Shown here piece after piece: positions 1-12,454 of a DNA stretch of 64,000 nt. The notes under the pieces are model-generated. The model worked only from the letters and a program-made list of their open reading frames with translations, was not told the origin of the DNA and made no database searches. Origin of the DNA: Ectocarpus siliculosus (Eukaryota; Sar; Phaeophyceae; Ectocarpales; Ectocarpaceae). The translations under genes and the position numbers were made by a program. Position 1 is the first letter of the stretch. Each line of letters opens with the position of its first letter. Where the stretch lies: assembly GCA_000310025.1 (NCBI GenBank), contig FN649733.1, forward strand, positions 265,329 through 329,328, written 5' to 3'.

Positions 1-43
1 CCGCTACTTGGCGGGCTTCCGCTGCTGGGCGGGCAGAAAATTC

Positions 44-466
44 TCAAAGCTCAATTCGTCTACTTTCAGTCATACGGAGAGTTGCAGGGTGAGGCACTGC
101 ACCGATATCCCCTGATGAAGTCTGGAGGCGACCGGCCATGGCAGTCGCAATCGCGTCGGCCAGATCGTCTGCGGAAGGGTTGGGTGTTGGGCCCCCAGGT
201 TCTTGCTGGTGTGGTGCCTCTTGTTCTTCATTTCCTCGCCGGAGATCTTCTGATCTCTGCCGCTCGGCTCGATGCCGTACCTCCATCTCGGCCATCTTCT
301 TGGCCAGTTTCTCCTCCATCAGCTGCTCCATCCGAGCTGCTACTCTCTCGTTGATTGACCAGTTCTTCGATCCTGGCGTCCTCCGCTGCTTGGCGGGCTT
401 CCGCTGCTGGGCGGGATTCATCTTCGCGCCTGGTGGCCATCGTGACCCTGCTCTTGATCGCCGCAA
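44..466 (-). CDS. Unrecognised ORF, gag-like coiled coil
   Basis: Open frame of 140 codons. It is rich in Arg, Glu, Met and Gln, with a predicted coiled-coil stretch in the middle (charged heptad-like run around residues 40-80, containing MEEKLAKKMAEMEV) and a Pro-rich linker after it. The composition resembles the N-terminal part of gag proteins of LTR retrotransposons or the linker of a transposon ORF1, but no diagnostic motif is visible. The window starts 43 bases away, so the frame may belong to a larger element cut off at the edge. The plus-strand frame over the same bases has no recognisable content. Function unknown. Confidence 0.25.
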   Translation of the reverse strand: MRRSRAGSRWPPGAKMNPAQQRKPAKQRRTPGSKNWSINERVAARMEQLMEEKLAKKMAEMEVRHRAERQRSEDLRRGNEEQEAPHQQEPGGPTPNPSADDLADAIATAMAGRLQTSSGDIGAVPHPATLRMTESRRIEL

Positions 467-742
467 AGCGATGCTCCTAAACCAAGCTCGACCGCGAATC
501 TCGTAGACGACGTGTCATACCGCTAGCGTGATCGATAATTCGGGTGGCTCAGTTGTGTGTGATGGGAGCGTAGAGCAGCTCGGCCATGACGGGCCGCACG
601 GGTAGGTAAAGACGTGTAGACGTGGTGAAAAACGTGTTGTATTCATCGGGGGCGTGCTTGAGCTCGTCATTCCATCACGGCATCAAGTCACGCATAACGC
701 TTTAATACCTAGAACGAATCTCCATGAATCTCCACCAATCTA

Positions 743-1054
743 CTACACTCCCAAGGAAAACACAAAGAAACTTCTTGTTCCTCCGTAGTTCGTCACTGCA
801 ATCCCCGCATATTTATACGCAATATACCACCCCCATGCTATGCTACGAGTATATCGAATACCCTCCCCACTCTGGTCTTCACTCACCCGTGGCCGCTTTG
901 ATGATGGCTGGGCTTGCGGGTTCCGGGAAAGCATCCTTGCCAACCCGTCCGCCTGATTCCTCTGCTGCGCAGCTATCTTTTCCCTCTCCGCATTCGTTTT
1001 CCGACCCGCTTTTTGTGCGCCATCCTTGGGCTTTGGCCCTTGATTTCGCCCCAT
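743..1054 (-). CDS. Unrecognised basic ORF
   Basis: Open frame of 103 codons whose first 65 residues are strongly basic and Gln-rich (RKTNAEREKIAAQQRNQADG, then a KRPR nuclear-localisation-like patch). The remainder loses this character and is probably past an exon end. It could be the first exon of a transposon-derived gene whose later exon is the ORF at 44-466 on the same strand, because the two share basic, Gln-rich composition. No domain is recognised. The plus-strand ORF over the same span looks like a shadow. Confidence 0.2.
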   Translation of the reverse strand: MGRNQGPKPKDGAQKAGRKTNAEREKIAAQQRNQADGLARMLSRNPQAQPSSKRPRVSEDQSGEGIRYTRSIAWGWYIAYKYAGIAVTNYGGTRSFFVFSLGV

Positions 1055-1508
1055 GGGGAGCGCTGGCTCCGCGGTTGCTGGGTGGGAGGGCTGTTGTGCT
1101 TTCCGTTGTGGTCTGTGTTGGGTGTCATCATGTGTCTCGGCAGCAGCGGCCCAATTCGGGTGCTTTGGCCCAATCAGCCGCCGTCGTTTTTCATGTCTCG
1201 GGGTCGTTTTTCATGTTGGGATGTGTTGATTGACCAATGAGATTGCGTCGTTTTTCATTTTTCTGGCCCTACCTATGGGCCCTGTCCCGAGGCAGCAGGC
1301 CGGCGGCGGGTTATTATTTCACGGCGCCCCCATGACAGGAAGATCCATGATTTTGAATTGCTCCACGATACCACGGAGCCCCTTATGAAAACGGTAGCGG
1401 ATACACAGCGCGGGCGGCGGGGAGAGACTGAGTGCTACCGCGCTCGCGGCAACACGCACGTATTGGCTAGGTTGCCTACAGTGTAGACCGAAGCTTCAGG
1501 GAGAGCAA
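1055..1508. other. Intergenic stretch upstream of SAS-4 gene
   Basis: No supported gene. It contains GC-rich sequence and two near-identical short direct repeats with the core CGTCGTTTTTCAT (around 1187, 1205 and 1248). This is where the promoter of the following plus-strand gene should lie, but no clear TATA box or other element can be named. Confidence 0.4.
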
Positions 1509-4500
1509 ATGATCGGCGTGACTGCTGCGTTGGAGCCAAGTCCTTTTGATGGCCTCCTCTCTTCCCACAGCATTTTTGTGAGTCCTCACGACGCGAACAT
1601 GGCAGCCCCTGACCGATACGGACGGCAGCACGAGGAGCAGCAGTACAGCAGCAGCAGCCGCACCAAGGTTGTCGACGACCACGAGGGTGGAGGCGTCGGT
1701 GATCCTAGGGGAGACCCGCAGTGGAGGTGGGCTGGACCCCCCGCGCATGTCGGCGAGAGCGAGGCACAACACGACCGGCAGCAAGCACACCCTGCCGCTG
1801 GTCCAACACACATCCGAGCTGCATCCCCTGAGAGGCTCGATGTTGGCTACGGAAGCGACAACTTCGAGGACGACGACGACGACGACGTCGACAGGTCGTG
1901 GGTTCGGAACCGTTCCGTGGACGATAGCGTCAGCAGCGACGGCGATGCTGTGGTGCAGCACGGGGCACCTTCCCCGGTGGCCGCAGAAGCAGCGGCAGCG
2001 GCAGCGGCACCGTCCCCGCCGCCGTCGGCGTCGCGGTCGTTCGAAGACCAGCCCATCCGAGGCCTTGCGGGAGCCAAAGAGATGTCTCTCGACGAGCTGA
2101 TCGCGCAGGGGGAGCGGCAGATGCAAGAGGCGCAGGCAAAGAACGCGCTGGCGAAGCCGCCCCGAACGTCCGCCGCTTCTTCCGCTGCTGCTGCTGCTGC
2201 CGCCGTTAGCGCCGGTGGCGGCTACAGCAGTAGACCCAACACTCCGCCGGACCCTGCTATCATCGCCGCCCGCCCAGAGTTGGCTAGGCCTGAAAACGGG
2301 GAGGACAATGCCGCCAGCAGTGAGACATACGCAACTGGCGGCGGCAGCAGCAGCGGCAGCCGGCAACCGAAGTTACGTGAGATGATGCTAGGAGGACCGC
2401 CGACAGTAGCCGCTGGGGAATCTCACGGGGGGGACGCCAACAACAGCGGCAGCATGCGGTCGTCTGTGGCGTCGAATCTCGCTTGGGATGGTCGTGGCGG
2501 TGGCGGTGGTGGTGGCGGTGGCGGCGGCGGTGGGCTCCGGGTCTCCTTGAGAAGCGGGGCCTCGTTCTCCACGAGTTGGTCAGGCGGCGACCCCGAACAG
2601 TTGCGGCATCTCTCTATGGGCGTCAAACCCGCGGACGAGCAGGAGCAAGACGAGTGCTTGGAGGAGCGAGAGCGGCGAGAGTTCTACGAGCTGGAGATGG
2701 AGCTGCTGCAGGAGGAGGAGGAGGAAGAGGAGAGAGGAGGAGGGGGCGGCCTGGACCAGCAAGGGGGTAGTGCTGCTGGCAGAGAGCATGAGCAGCAGCA
2801 GCACCATACCGATTTCTGGAACGGCGAGCGTGAGAGCTCCGCGTTCAAGGCTGCTGGCGATGAGGACGGCGGTGCCCTGCGGGAAGGACGAGGGCTTGAA
2901 TCGGCCGCGACTTCGAACACGGGGTGGGTGGTGCACCTATCGAAATATGCACACATTTTCACCGTTCCGGTAGACTTTCGTTGTCTTCTAGTCACCACAG
3001 CGGTGGACGCCTCTGCTTTCCTTGGCACTCACGTGCCGTGCCATATTGGTTTCGCCATGTTTGTAAAGCTCGGACTTTTGCCTTGGGTGTAGCAAACCCG
3101 AGACGGTTGGCTGCTGCCGCCGATTAATTCCGTGCTTTGATCTATCCTTGTCTGCTTGACGGCGGAGCACTAAACTACTGTATTGTCCCTTTTCCTGCAA
3201 TGTTGATTGCTGGCGGTCCCAAAGCGTTCGCGCGCGTATTGTACTGAGGTTTGAGAAGGCGTTGAAACCAAGCCTGCCTAAACCTATCTTGCTTGCTACC
3301 GATTCATGATCTCATTCAGCTGGTGTCGCATCCTACAAGTATGTGGCAACAGCAAAACCAACACAAAACTATGGCCTCGCCCCAACCAATGCCTCTATCC
3401 ATGCGACATCGCCACGCTTCAGTTCCTGAACCCTCATGATCTCGTTTTCTACAACACCGTAGCAGGCATTCTGGATGGAGACACCAGGCGGCAGCGGCGA
3501 GAAGCGATAGCGTACGCCTTGCCGCTGCTGATCGCTACCAGGCCTTCTCCGGAGATGCGAGGGCGGAAGGCAGTAGGTCCTCCTCCTCTTCCACACGTGG
3601 GCCTCGTCCAAGTGCCCGAGGCGGCGGGGTGCAGGTAACCGCCGCCGCAGCCACTGGGAACGTGGTTCACAGCGATGCGGAAGAAACACGCACCTGGGGA
3701 AAAGACGAGGAGGAGGAGGAGGAGGAGGAGGTTGCAAGGGCGGCGCGGGACGCTGATCTGAGCAGAGGGTACGGCGGTGGAGAGAGGGGGAAAGACGTCC
3801 ATCGCTGGGAAGCAGCAGGGGCGTCGGGTGGCAAGGACGATGATTGGCCCAGCCAAGAACGAGATCGGTGGGGACAAACGGCGATCCGCCAGAGGGCCGA
3901 CGACACCCGAGACCCATCGCGATACGGGCAGCAGCAGCAGCAGCAGTCAGTCCGCGACGAAACGCTCGCGGCGCGAGGCCGACAGACAGCAAACCGGGGT
4001 GACTATGATGATGCGTCGACGTCTCCGGTCCGACGCCTTCCACAGCACACCCGGAACCTCACCCACACGCCGCCGCCGCCGCCACCGCCCCCTCCTGGCG
4101 TACCGACAGCAGACCCCGCGGCTGAACCGTCGAACAAGAGCGGCGGCAGTAGGAGCACCGCAGGGCGAGGAGACGACAAGCAGCACCACGGCGACGGCTT
4201 CGACGACGATCATGCCTGGGGGGAAGTGGACAGCAGCGTTGCCGGTGTGGCTGAACGAGGGACAGCCCCCGGGGACCCGCAAAGACGGGCCGGAACCGTC
4301 GGCCGCCGGCGAGGGTTTCCTGTCGAAGGAGTCGACGGTGGTGATAGTGCTTTCGGCGCGCCGTTGTCCAGGCAAGCCCCCCCGCGCGAGGAATCGGCCG
4401 CGCTGACACCCGCCCCGGCGGCGGCAGACCACGGAGCCCCCTCGCAGTCCAAGCTGGTGCAAAGGGTGTTCGGGGCGCGTGGAAGGCGGGGGGGCGCTGC

Positions 4501-7500
4501 AAGAGGCAGGGGGGGGAGGGGGGGGAGACACCAGGCGGCCGGGCGTGGCGGGGGCAGGGCCGGGCGTGGGGGTAGTGTAGTTGAGGGTCAGGGAGGGGAG
4601 CAGGGGACGGGAGGAGGAGGCAGCAGCTGGGCGATGCAGGCGGAGGTGCAGGGGAAGCTCCGGGAGCTAGAAGAAGAGGTGAACATTAGTAGTTTTTTTT
4701 CGTGACATGGTGGGGGGAAACCAAGGTCTTGTCACGTCTCAATGTGTTGGGCGAGTCGCACTAGCGTCTAAAATAATGTTCCGTCCAAAGCGGACCGTAG
4801 GGGTGTATTCTGATTCTAATCGGATTGCTTCGTCGTTGTCTATGCAATGACCGGGTGTACTCTGGTTCTGATCGGAGTGGTTGATCTATTCGACCGCCGC
4901 AACGATGATTGAGCTGTTGGACCACACGCCGTGTCGTGTCATGCCTGTCTCCAGGTGGCACGTTACAAGGAGGAGAACGAACGCGCACGTTTGGCACGGA
5001 GGAAGCAGGAAACCGCTCTCGCCGAGGTGATGCGGAAGCGCCAGGAGGTGAGAGGAGGCTACACAGAGGACAGGACGACGTAAGAAGGCTCGAGGACTAA
5101 ATAGACCATCGTTGAGTTTCTGCTGTTCTAGGCGGTCTATAGTAGATACCAGCGAGGAACGGGGTAGCATGAGAGTAGGCTTTGTCCTACGATCAGCTGA
5201 GAGTACGACTTTCGTTCGGAAGACTTGTGCAGGAATTTTCTCGTACGAAAAGATTATCGTGCTCTTGTTCGATTAGTCGCCTTGTAGAATCGCCTTGTAG
5301 ACTAGCCGGTGGGTTGACCGATCTTGTTAACCGTTGTAGCTTCGGAGGTACCTGTATGATGCTGGTTCCCTCTCTCGCCTCTTGTTTGTAGGTGCGGGAA
5401 TGGGCGGAGGCGGAGAGGGCAGCGGTGGAAGCCTGGTGCACGGAACAGAGGCAGGCGTCTGCGAGGGAGAAACGCGCGGCGCTCAAACAGGTGGCTGCTC
5501 CCAGTTGCACTTTACCTCTCGACGACAGCAGCGTGTTGTGCTGCTTTTCCCGCGGCACGTGCTGTAGAGGGAGCGATGGCGGTTTCGTCGTTTTGACGCG
5601 CCGTTTGATTGGACGGTGGTAATAATCAAGGGCATACGAAGCTATTGTGGCCCTACGGCATGGCACTGGGTTGGTCGGGGTGGTTAGGTTGACACTCTCT
5701 CGGCATACCACTGGCGTGGCTTTCTGCACAGGCATTGTACAAGCGTTCAATAGTCCCCGCAAGTCCGAGTCCAAGGGGAAGGGTACGGTGATTCAAGCCT
5801 CGAACCCCCACGTGCAGACCGTTTGAGATTCTGAAGTATGTGATTGTTTGTTGATTCCATGGCGCTCGCGACAACACCGCTTGTGCTCGCGCATCATTGT
5901 AGCGGAAAACAGGTTGCCAAAACCTGACTTTGCTCTTAGTCAAGCGCTAATAGTATCGTCCTACCGGTGCTGCTGAACAGATTCAAGGCCTCAGGGCTAG
6001 GGCGCAGGCCGGAGGTGGCTTGGGCGGCGGCACGGCCGTGGAGAGACGGCAGCGCCAAGAGATCGAAGGGCTCAAGGCGACAATCGAACGCGCCAAGCTA
6101 GACACAGAGGCGGCAAAGAAGAAGTCTAGGGCTTCTGAGCGGAGGTGAGGCGGGCGATGAAATTTTGGTTTTTCGTATGCTACGTGGACGCCCTATTTAC
6201 TTGCAGCCGGTCGGTTCTTTGAGTGACTGGGGACTATTGCTGAACTGGGAACACTTGCGGTGGCAAAACAACGGCTGTAGTTGGCTGTCCGGTGCTACGA
6301 ACGTTCCGTGCAGCAAAATTTCACGTGCAAGTGAGTTATAGCAAGACCCGCAGTGACAAAGCTTCCACAGGTTGTGCAAACCCCATCCATGCCCAGCGGG
6401 GATAGACAACTCTGCTAGCATGTACACTGTACGCACATGGCGATTTCCCCTCCCGGGTCGATGATTCCTAAACGGCATCGCCGCCCCGCGCCCCCTCCCT
6501 TCAGACTCCAGCAGCAGATCAAGGGCGGAGCCGAGCGCGTCGCCGAGCTGGAAGGCCAGGTCTCCTTCCTAGAGCGGCAGAGAGTGGATGTCTGGGCTAG
6601 CGCTACGGGGGGCGGTAGCGGTACCCTCGGCGGTACCGGCGGCCGTCCTTCCAGGGCAAGCGTTGTCACACCGGCCGTGTCTCGCAGCATGAACGACGGC
6701 GTCCGAAAATCGTCGAACGGTTCGGCGAAGGCTAGGGCCGGTGGCGCAAGGTCGAGAGTCGCTACCGTTACCCTCTCGGCGGAGGCCGAGCCGGCGAGGG
6801 GGGCGGGGTCACGGCGGCCGGCGGAACGAGGTCACGACCAGGAGCCTCGCAAGCATGAGGAGGCAACCGCAGCTAGGGGGCAAGACGGTGGCGGTGCCGC
6901 GTGGGAGAGGGGGGAAGATGTGCACGTGCGGGAGGAGGAGGAGGAGACGAGGGGTTTCGGTGAGGGAGCGGTGATGGTGGCGAGGGAGCGAAGGCAGGAC
7001 GGTGGTAGGCACTACTACGAGCCCTCGGTCCGGAACGGTGCTCGGTCGGGGCTATACCAGTACCAGGAGGAGGATGATCGGGGGGAGCAGCACCGGTGGT
7101 CTCGTCAGGCAGGTGGTGGCAACGGTGGGAGCGGTACCCGCTGGGAGGAGGAGGAGGAGGAGGGCGGAGGACGGCATGTCAATGGTCGAACAAGCAGAGG
7201 CGGCGTACCATGGCGAGCGGACGGCGACGACACGCGACTGGACCACAGAAACGCCGGCGCCGGGCGCTGGGCGACTTCTCGTGTGCACGGCGGCGCTGCC
7301 CGTCCCCCCTCGGACGATGTCCAAGTCGCGCGCTTTCATGACCAGCAGCCCGGCCAAAGGCAGGAGTGGGAGCACGCTGATGCCCGCATCTCTTCCCGCG
7401 GAGGAGGTGTGGAGGGTCACCAGCGGGACGGCGAGGTTCTAGTCGGAGACAAAGCCGGCCCGGGGGGCGGCGAGGTTAACGGCATCGAACGCGCTAACGA

Positions 7501-7948
7501 CGGCGACGAGCTGGGGTCGTCCTGGGGGGGAGTTCGACGTAGCACGGCGCGGGTGTCGTCGTCGGACGGTTTCAAGTACGACCCCATGAGGTATGAGATG
7601 GCTCCGGGGAGCGATCCCAGGGTGTACCCTCACGAGGGGGGCGTGCGGAGCAGCAGCAGCGGCGACGGTAGACCGTCGATGGCGGCGCTGGACCGGACGT
7701 CCGTGTTGCGTCGCTCCGATGCTGGTGGCGGTGGTGGCATGAGGACAGGGTCCTCCGCCGGAGACCACCACTACCACCCGCGGCAGTTTAGAGAAAATCC
7801 CCGAGATGACCAGGACAGTGCTGCTGCTGCCATGGGAGATGCTCGCGGGAGGAACGACAATGCAGGTGGCGACGGCGGCAGCAGGTTAGACCCGCATGAG
7901 CGCAGGGAGGTGAATGGCACGCGGGGCGAAGAGGGTGACTCCGCCATT

Positions 7949-7979
<31 letters not shown>

Positions 7980-10769
7980 TTAACGGATCGCTGGAGCGAG
8001 GCGAGCACGACGCGCCGGCGGGGGCGACGCGGATAGCTGGACACGCGCACGAGGGCGGCAGGGGTCCCGTGACGGAGCGGGAAGAGGAGGCGCGTGGGCA
8101 CGGGAGCGCGGGGGCTCCGGGTGCAAACGTTCAGCCGGCGGCGGCGGGGGAGGCGGCCACGGCTGGCTTTGCCGGGTCGTCGGGGGCAGCGAGGTCCTTG
8201 CCGACGGGAAGCGGCGGGAGTGGGAGCGGGAGCGGGGGAAAGGTGGAACACGTTCTGAGGGACGGCAGGCGGGTCATCTTGTTCGCGAATGGGACGCAGA
8301 AGGTGAGGCACGAGTTTCGGTTTCAGGAAGTTGGCCCCGAAGGACATGATTTTTGATGCGACGCGAGCGTGCCGCTGATTCTCTGGCGTTGATTGCGGTA
8401 GCGGCTGTGGTTGCAGAGAGAGAGCACCATAGCTTCAAGCCACGCTCCTCTGGAAGTCATCTTGTTTGATTCATGTCAGAGAAAAAAGAACCTCCTATCG
8501 AACAACCGAACAACCATGTGAGAGGGTTCGCTGGTCTCGAGGCTGGGAGGTGTTAACGTTAACGTTCTAAACCAAGCTATGATCGTGGAATCCCTGCCCC
8601 TGCCAAAACGTTGGAGCAAATTAACCAAAAAAAAAATGTTGACGAAATCCTTTCTTTTTTTTTGTGGCTTCGCTTTAAGAGTGCAAGAAGTGCAGCATGT
8701 GACGGTAACTTGTTTTCCACTCCAGAAGGTTGTCTAGGCGACGCGTCAAGTTCCCCTCGGGGCCCCGGCAAGACCACAGACCCCCCCCCCCCCACGCTCA
8801 CGACGCCCCCCTGCAGGAGACGCTGCCCGATGGCGGTTGCGTAGTGCGGTTCGTGAACGGTGATCTTAAACGTGTCGGAGGGGAGACTGGGGTCGTCATC
8901 TACACCTACGCCGCGGCCCGTACGACTCACACGATGCACCCATCGGGGCTAGAGGTGTTCGAGTTTCCTAACGGGCAGGTGCGTGTGCGTGCGTGTCTTG
9001 ACGACGCGAAAGCTTGAGCTTGACCTCACTCACCGCTTGACCCTCGTCTCTCTCTCTGCCCGGCATCGCGCTAGACGTCCTCGTCGGTGATGGATACAGT
9101 ACAGTATGAGACGTTTCCGAATGTGGCCATGCCGTTCGAGCGCTGCCTGCATGGAGTTGTTAATGTTTTCGTTTTTTCTTCTTCTGCGGTGTTTTCTTGC
9201 ATACCACCTGGTACGTTGCCAGTGGGCAACTATCATTCCACCCAGTTCGGGAGTTTTGGGACCGTTGGGATATTCACATTAGTGTCCGAAATTGGTTCTT
9301 GTCATTTCGAAAAGAGTGATAACAGCAGACGATGTGCATACCACAACGGAGACTGGCCTGGAGCAAGAGCGGTGTACCTAGAAGCGTAGAACATCAGTCG
9401 TTCGTGGCTGAACAGCGCGAGGCTATGATGTTAGCTTAGCGTCAACACAAGGACGTTTTCAAGGCATGACGCGAGCCTTTTTGTCCCGAGGTTCTTCTGG
9501 GCAAGACTTGGCAAATAATCTACCTAGTACATCTCAAGCGAGTCTTGCGGAAGCCATTTTCTCATCTCAAAGCTCATGCCAGGAGCTTGTAAATGAGCCT
9601 ATATCAAAATTGGAGAGAGGATGGCTCTTTGTGTGTGGACCTAGATCGTCCCCGCAAAGTGTTTTGTGGTGACCGGGATCTCGCGTGAACAGACCATTTA
9701 AGGCGACGGAGTCGTACGAAGGCCTCGTTTCAGGCATGGAGAACAATTTAATCGAAACCTGTGCAAGCATGATTTGTGGTTTCTGATTGCTTGGTCGTCC
9801 TTGTGTGTGCAAATGGGTGTCCAGGTGGAGCGTCATCACAAGACGGGGGAGAAGGAGATTGACTTTCCGGACGGCACTCGCAAGTACATACTGCCTTCCG
9901 GACGCGAGATGAGCGAGTTTCCCGACGGGGTTACCGTCGTAGAGTACCCCGAGGTAATCCGATCTTTGTTGTCGTTGGTAGTGTTGGTGTGTTGGTGTTG
10001 CTGTTGTTGTTGCCTGTCTCCACAAAGCTAAGGTTTAGCGAAATTGATCGTCTTGCCTCTTTTTTGTTCGATATGAAGGTCTTGAGAACGTGAACGATGC
10101 TCTTGATGATTGGCACGTATCACCATCAGCATCGTGTTGTTATTCCTATTGCGCTGCTACCACCAACCCTGCGTCTCTGTCTTCCCAGTACCTCCCCTTG
10201 TCCGTATTGACGAACGGTGTACCGTGCATGGTGCAGGGTCCCGGCAGAAAACGACAAGTGCCCAGATTTTCCTTCCAGTCCCGGAGAAGAATCGTTGTTG
10301 CCTTTGTAGTTCATTTCATGCATGTGCTTCTACCCTGAAGCATTTAAAACCACGCGATAAAAAAATTCAAGGCAAGCGCGGCAGAGGAATACTCTTGTCT
10401 TTGTAACCCCCGGATCGGAGGTCTTGAGTTGGAGACGCGAGACCGGTCAGACTGCGAGCGGCGGTAGGAGACGGGGACGGGGGAACCAAATGAATGATGT
10501 CATATGCATACCGCGTCTCTTGATGTGTGTCATTCGTTTCCTAGCTCGCGTCTTACCATTACGCGCTTTTCCCTGTGTATGTGTGCACACCGGCGCCCGA
10601 ATGTGTATGTTCTGTATCACAGGGGCACCGAGACGTGACGTCACCGAACGGCACCACTCATCGCGAACGGCCCGACGGCACCGTGGAAGACGTTACGTCT
10701 TCATCTTCGGCATCGTCGTCGAAACCCTTCGGACCTTCGAGGGGGGGTGTTCATCGCATTCATCACTAA
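1509..10769 (+). CDS. SAS4: SAS-4/CPAP/CENPJ-like centriole assembly protein
   Basis: SAS-4/CPAP builds the centriole microtubule wall and sets its length; its C-terminal TCP10 (G-box) beta-sheet domain binds STIL/SAS-5 partners. Exons with phase-consistent GT-AG borders are about 1509-2923, 3613-4678, 4955-5047, 5392-5490, 5981-6144, 6505-8302, 8817-8978, 9825-9953 and 10623-10769 (stop). The 4.9-6.6 kb exons encode Arg/Glu/Lys-rich coiled coil. The last four exons carry repeated G-box strands of the form DG-x-x-x-x-F-x-NG: LRDGRRVILFANGTQK, LPDGGCVVRFVNGDLKR, then YTYAAARTTHTMHPSGLEVF, the most conserved stretch of CENPJ TCP domains, then EIDFPDGTRKYILPSGRE. The first two exons and most of exon 6 are low-complexity, Gly/Ser/Arg/Glu-rich and probably disordered. 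A start at 1509 or at the second Met (1599) is possible; the junction between exons 1 and 2 is the least certain. The tubulin-binding PN2-3 region is not recognisable. Confidence 0.85.
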
Positions 10770-11683
10770 CTTGGCGCAGCGTTGGTAGCGTCGCGCGACG
10801 GTTGGTAACGGCTTCACGGAACACCATTCGCGGGGTGTAGGGGCGGGTACGCCAGGGGTCGGCGGGGTGCGGTTTAACTCAACTTCATTCGCGGGACGGC
10901 TGGTAACGGCATACCTTGAAACCATTCCCGTCATGGCTGGTAACGGCTTACCTTTAGCACCATTCTCGACACAGTGCTGGTTACGGTAAAACGTTGATTC
11001 GCGGGGTGTAGAGGGGTGGGTACGCCGGGGAGCGGCGGGTTGCAGGCGAGCGCCTTCGTCCTTTGTTGGGACGCGAAGACGTGCGACACTCGCTGCGAAC
11101 GAGGATTGGTTGGACGGGGAGAGGATCGGGTGCGTGTGGTGTGTATGTACAGTATGCATAGCAATTTTCACTTTTTCACCGCCTTTATCCAGCCGAACGC
11201 CATGCCATGTCATGCCGCACGGGTGTCGAAAAATCATACTAGTATACGAATGTACAGGCCAGGCACATAAGGAGGCCTTGGCTTTCAGGGGGTGGGTGGG
11301 GGGAGAAGGTGCCTTTTCCAGAGTAATTTTATTGCCGATATTTTATTACTTTAGAATACGTTTTCATGAGTTCGCTGCAGATTTTGTGCATGTACTGGGC
11401 TGCTCCTGCACTTGGGAAATGGCATCCACATCGTGGAGAGGTCGCTGGTGTTTGGTTACGACCTTGGCAGCTGCTGTTGAGATCCAAGCACACGCATTCG
11501 CAACACTACTGACTTGTAGCCTTTGTTTCTGGACGTATGTGTTCATTTTCTTGAAGGGGGGGGGGGGGGGGGGGGGGAAAAANNNNNNNNNNNNNNNNNN
11601 NNNNNNNNNNNNNNNNNNNNNNNNNNNNNNNNNNNNNNNNNNNNNNNNNNNNNNNNNNNNNNNNNNNNNNNNNNNNNNNNNNT

Positions 11684-11714
<31 letters not shown>

Positions 11715-12454
11715 GGGGGCAAGTGAGCTTCATAGCTGTGTTGTTGTGGAGATGTCAGACAATGAGAGAGGGATTGGTGTTAGGCCGAAGAAGAATGGCG
11801 AAATTTTCGCGCAAGTTTCCTTGTCGCCGTCGGGTAAGGTGTAAGGTTGTGTGAGGTGTCGCGATGGCAGGATTTCGTGTCAGGTGGAGGCGCACAACAA
11901 ATAAAAATCGTTACCGACGGCATCGTCAGTCAGTGGTAAATTTGTTTGTAAATCTCGAGTACCAGCACCAGGTACCACAAGTTTTGCTGCGGGGCGATGG
12001 CGTTTTTGTCTTGACTTGACCAAGCTGCTGATGTTTGTCTTTTTTGTCGGGTTGCAGGCATCAGATCAACGTTCTTGTTGGTCCGCCAGCCCACCTCAGG
12101 GTGCGTGCATGGGGGTGTTCGCGCGTGGTATGTGGTAGTGTTCGCCTCAAGACCGCAACGACACCTAAATAATATCGTCTAGACCTCTAGACCTCCAAGT
12201 CTCTTGAAAAAGCGGCCGTTCGGCGCTTTCAAGGTACAGTACCCCCACCAGATTCACGGGGACCTATATTATTCTTAAGATGCTCTCAATCGCGAGACGG
12301 GTCCATGTCGCGCACCGCTGATCAAACGACTTGTTTGTCGCCACTCGACACCATCCATAACACCACAAATACCGTACCCACATTTTAAGATTCAACAACA
12401 CGGAAGACTGTGCACACAAACAAGCTTTCTCTCACAACGTTGCTAACCGTCACG
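10770..12454. other. Convergent intergenic region with assembly gap
   Basis: Lies between the SAS-4 stop and the GH3 stop. It begins with several imperfect copies of a GGTAACGGC-type motif (10796-10990; GGCTGGTAACGGC occurs at about 10897 and 10934). Poly-G and the 100-N gap follow at 11560-11720. No ORF here has recognisable content. Confidence 0.5.
11560..11720. other. Assembly gap flanked by poly-G
   Basis: Exactly 100 N (11583-11682), with a G run of over 20 bases plus A's on the left and T's followed by a G run on the right. The fixed gap size and the homopolymer flanks indicate a scaffold join of unknown true length. The long ORFs spanning the N's are artefacts. Confidence 0.9.

Noticed and set aside
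1476-2366. Minus-strand 296-codon ORF opposite SAS-4 exon 1
   Set aside because: A shadow of the GC-rich coding strand, with Arg/Val/Leu runs mirroring the plus-strand Gly/Asp/Ser codons.
11110-11844. Long ORF across the first N gap
   Set aside because: It reads through 100 N and poly-G; the peptide is homopolymeric and not a gene.
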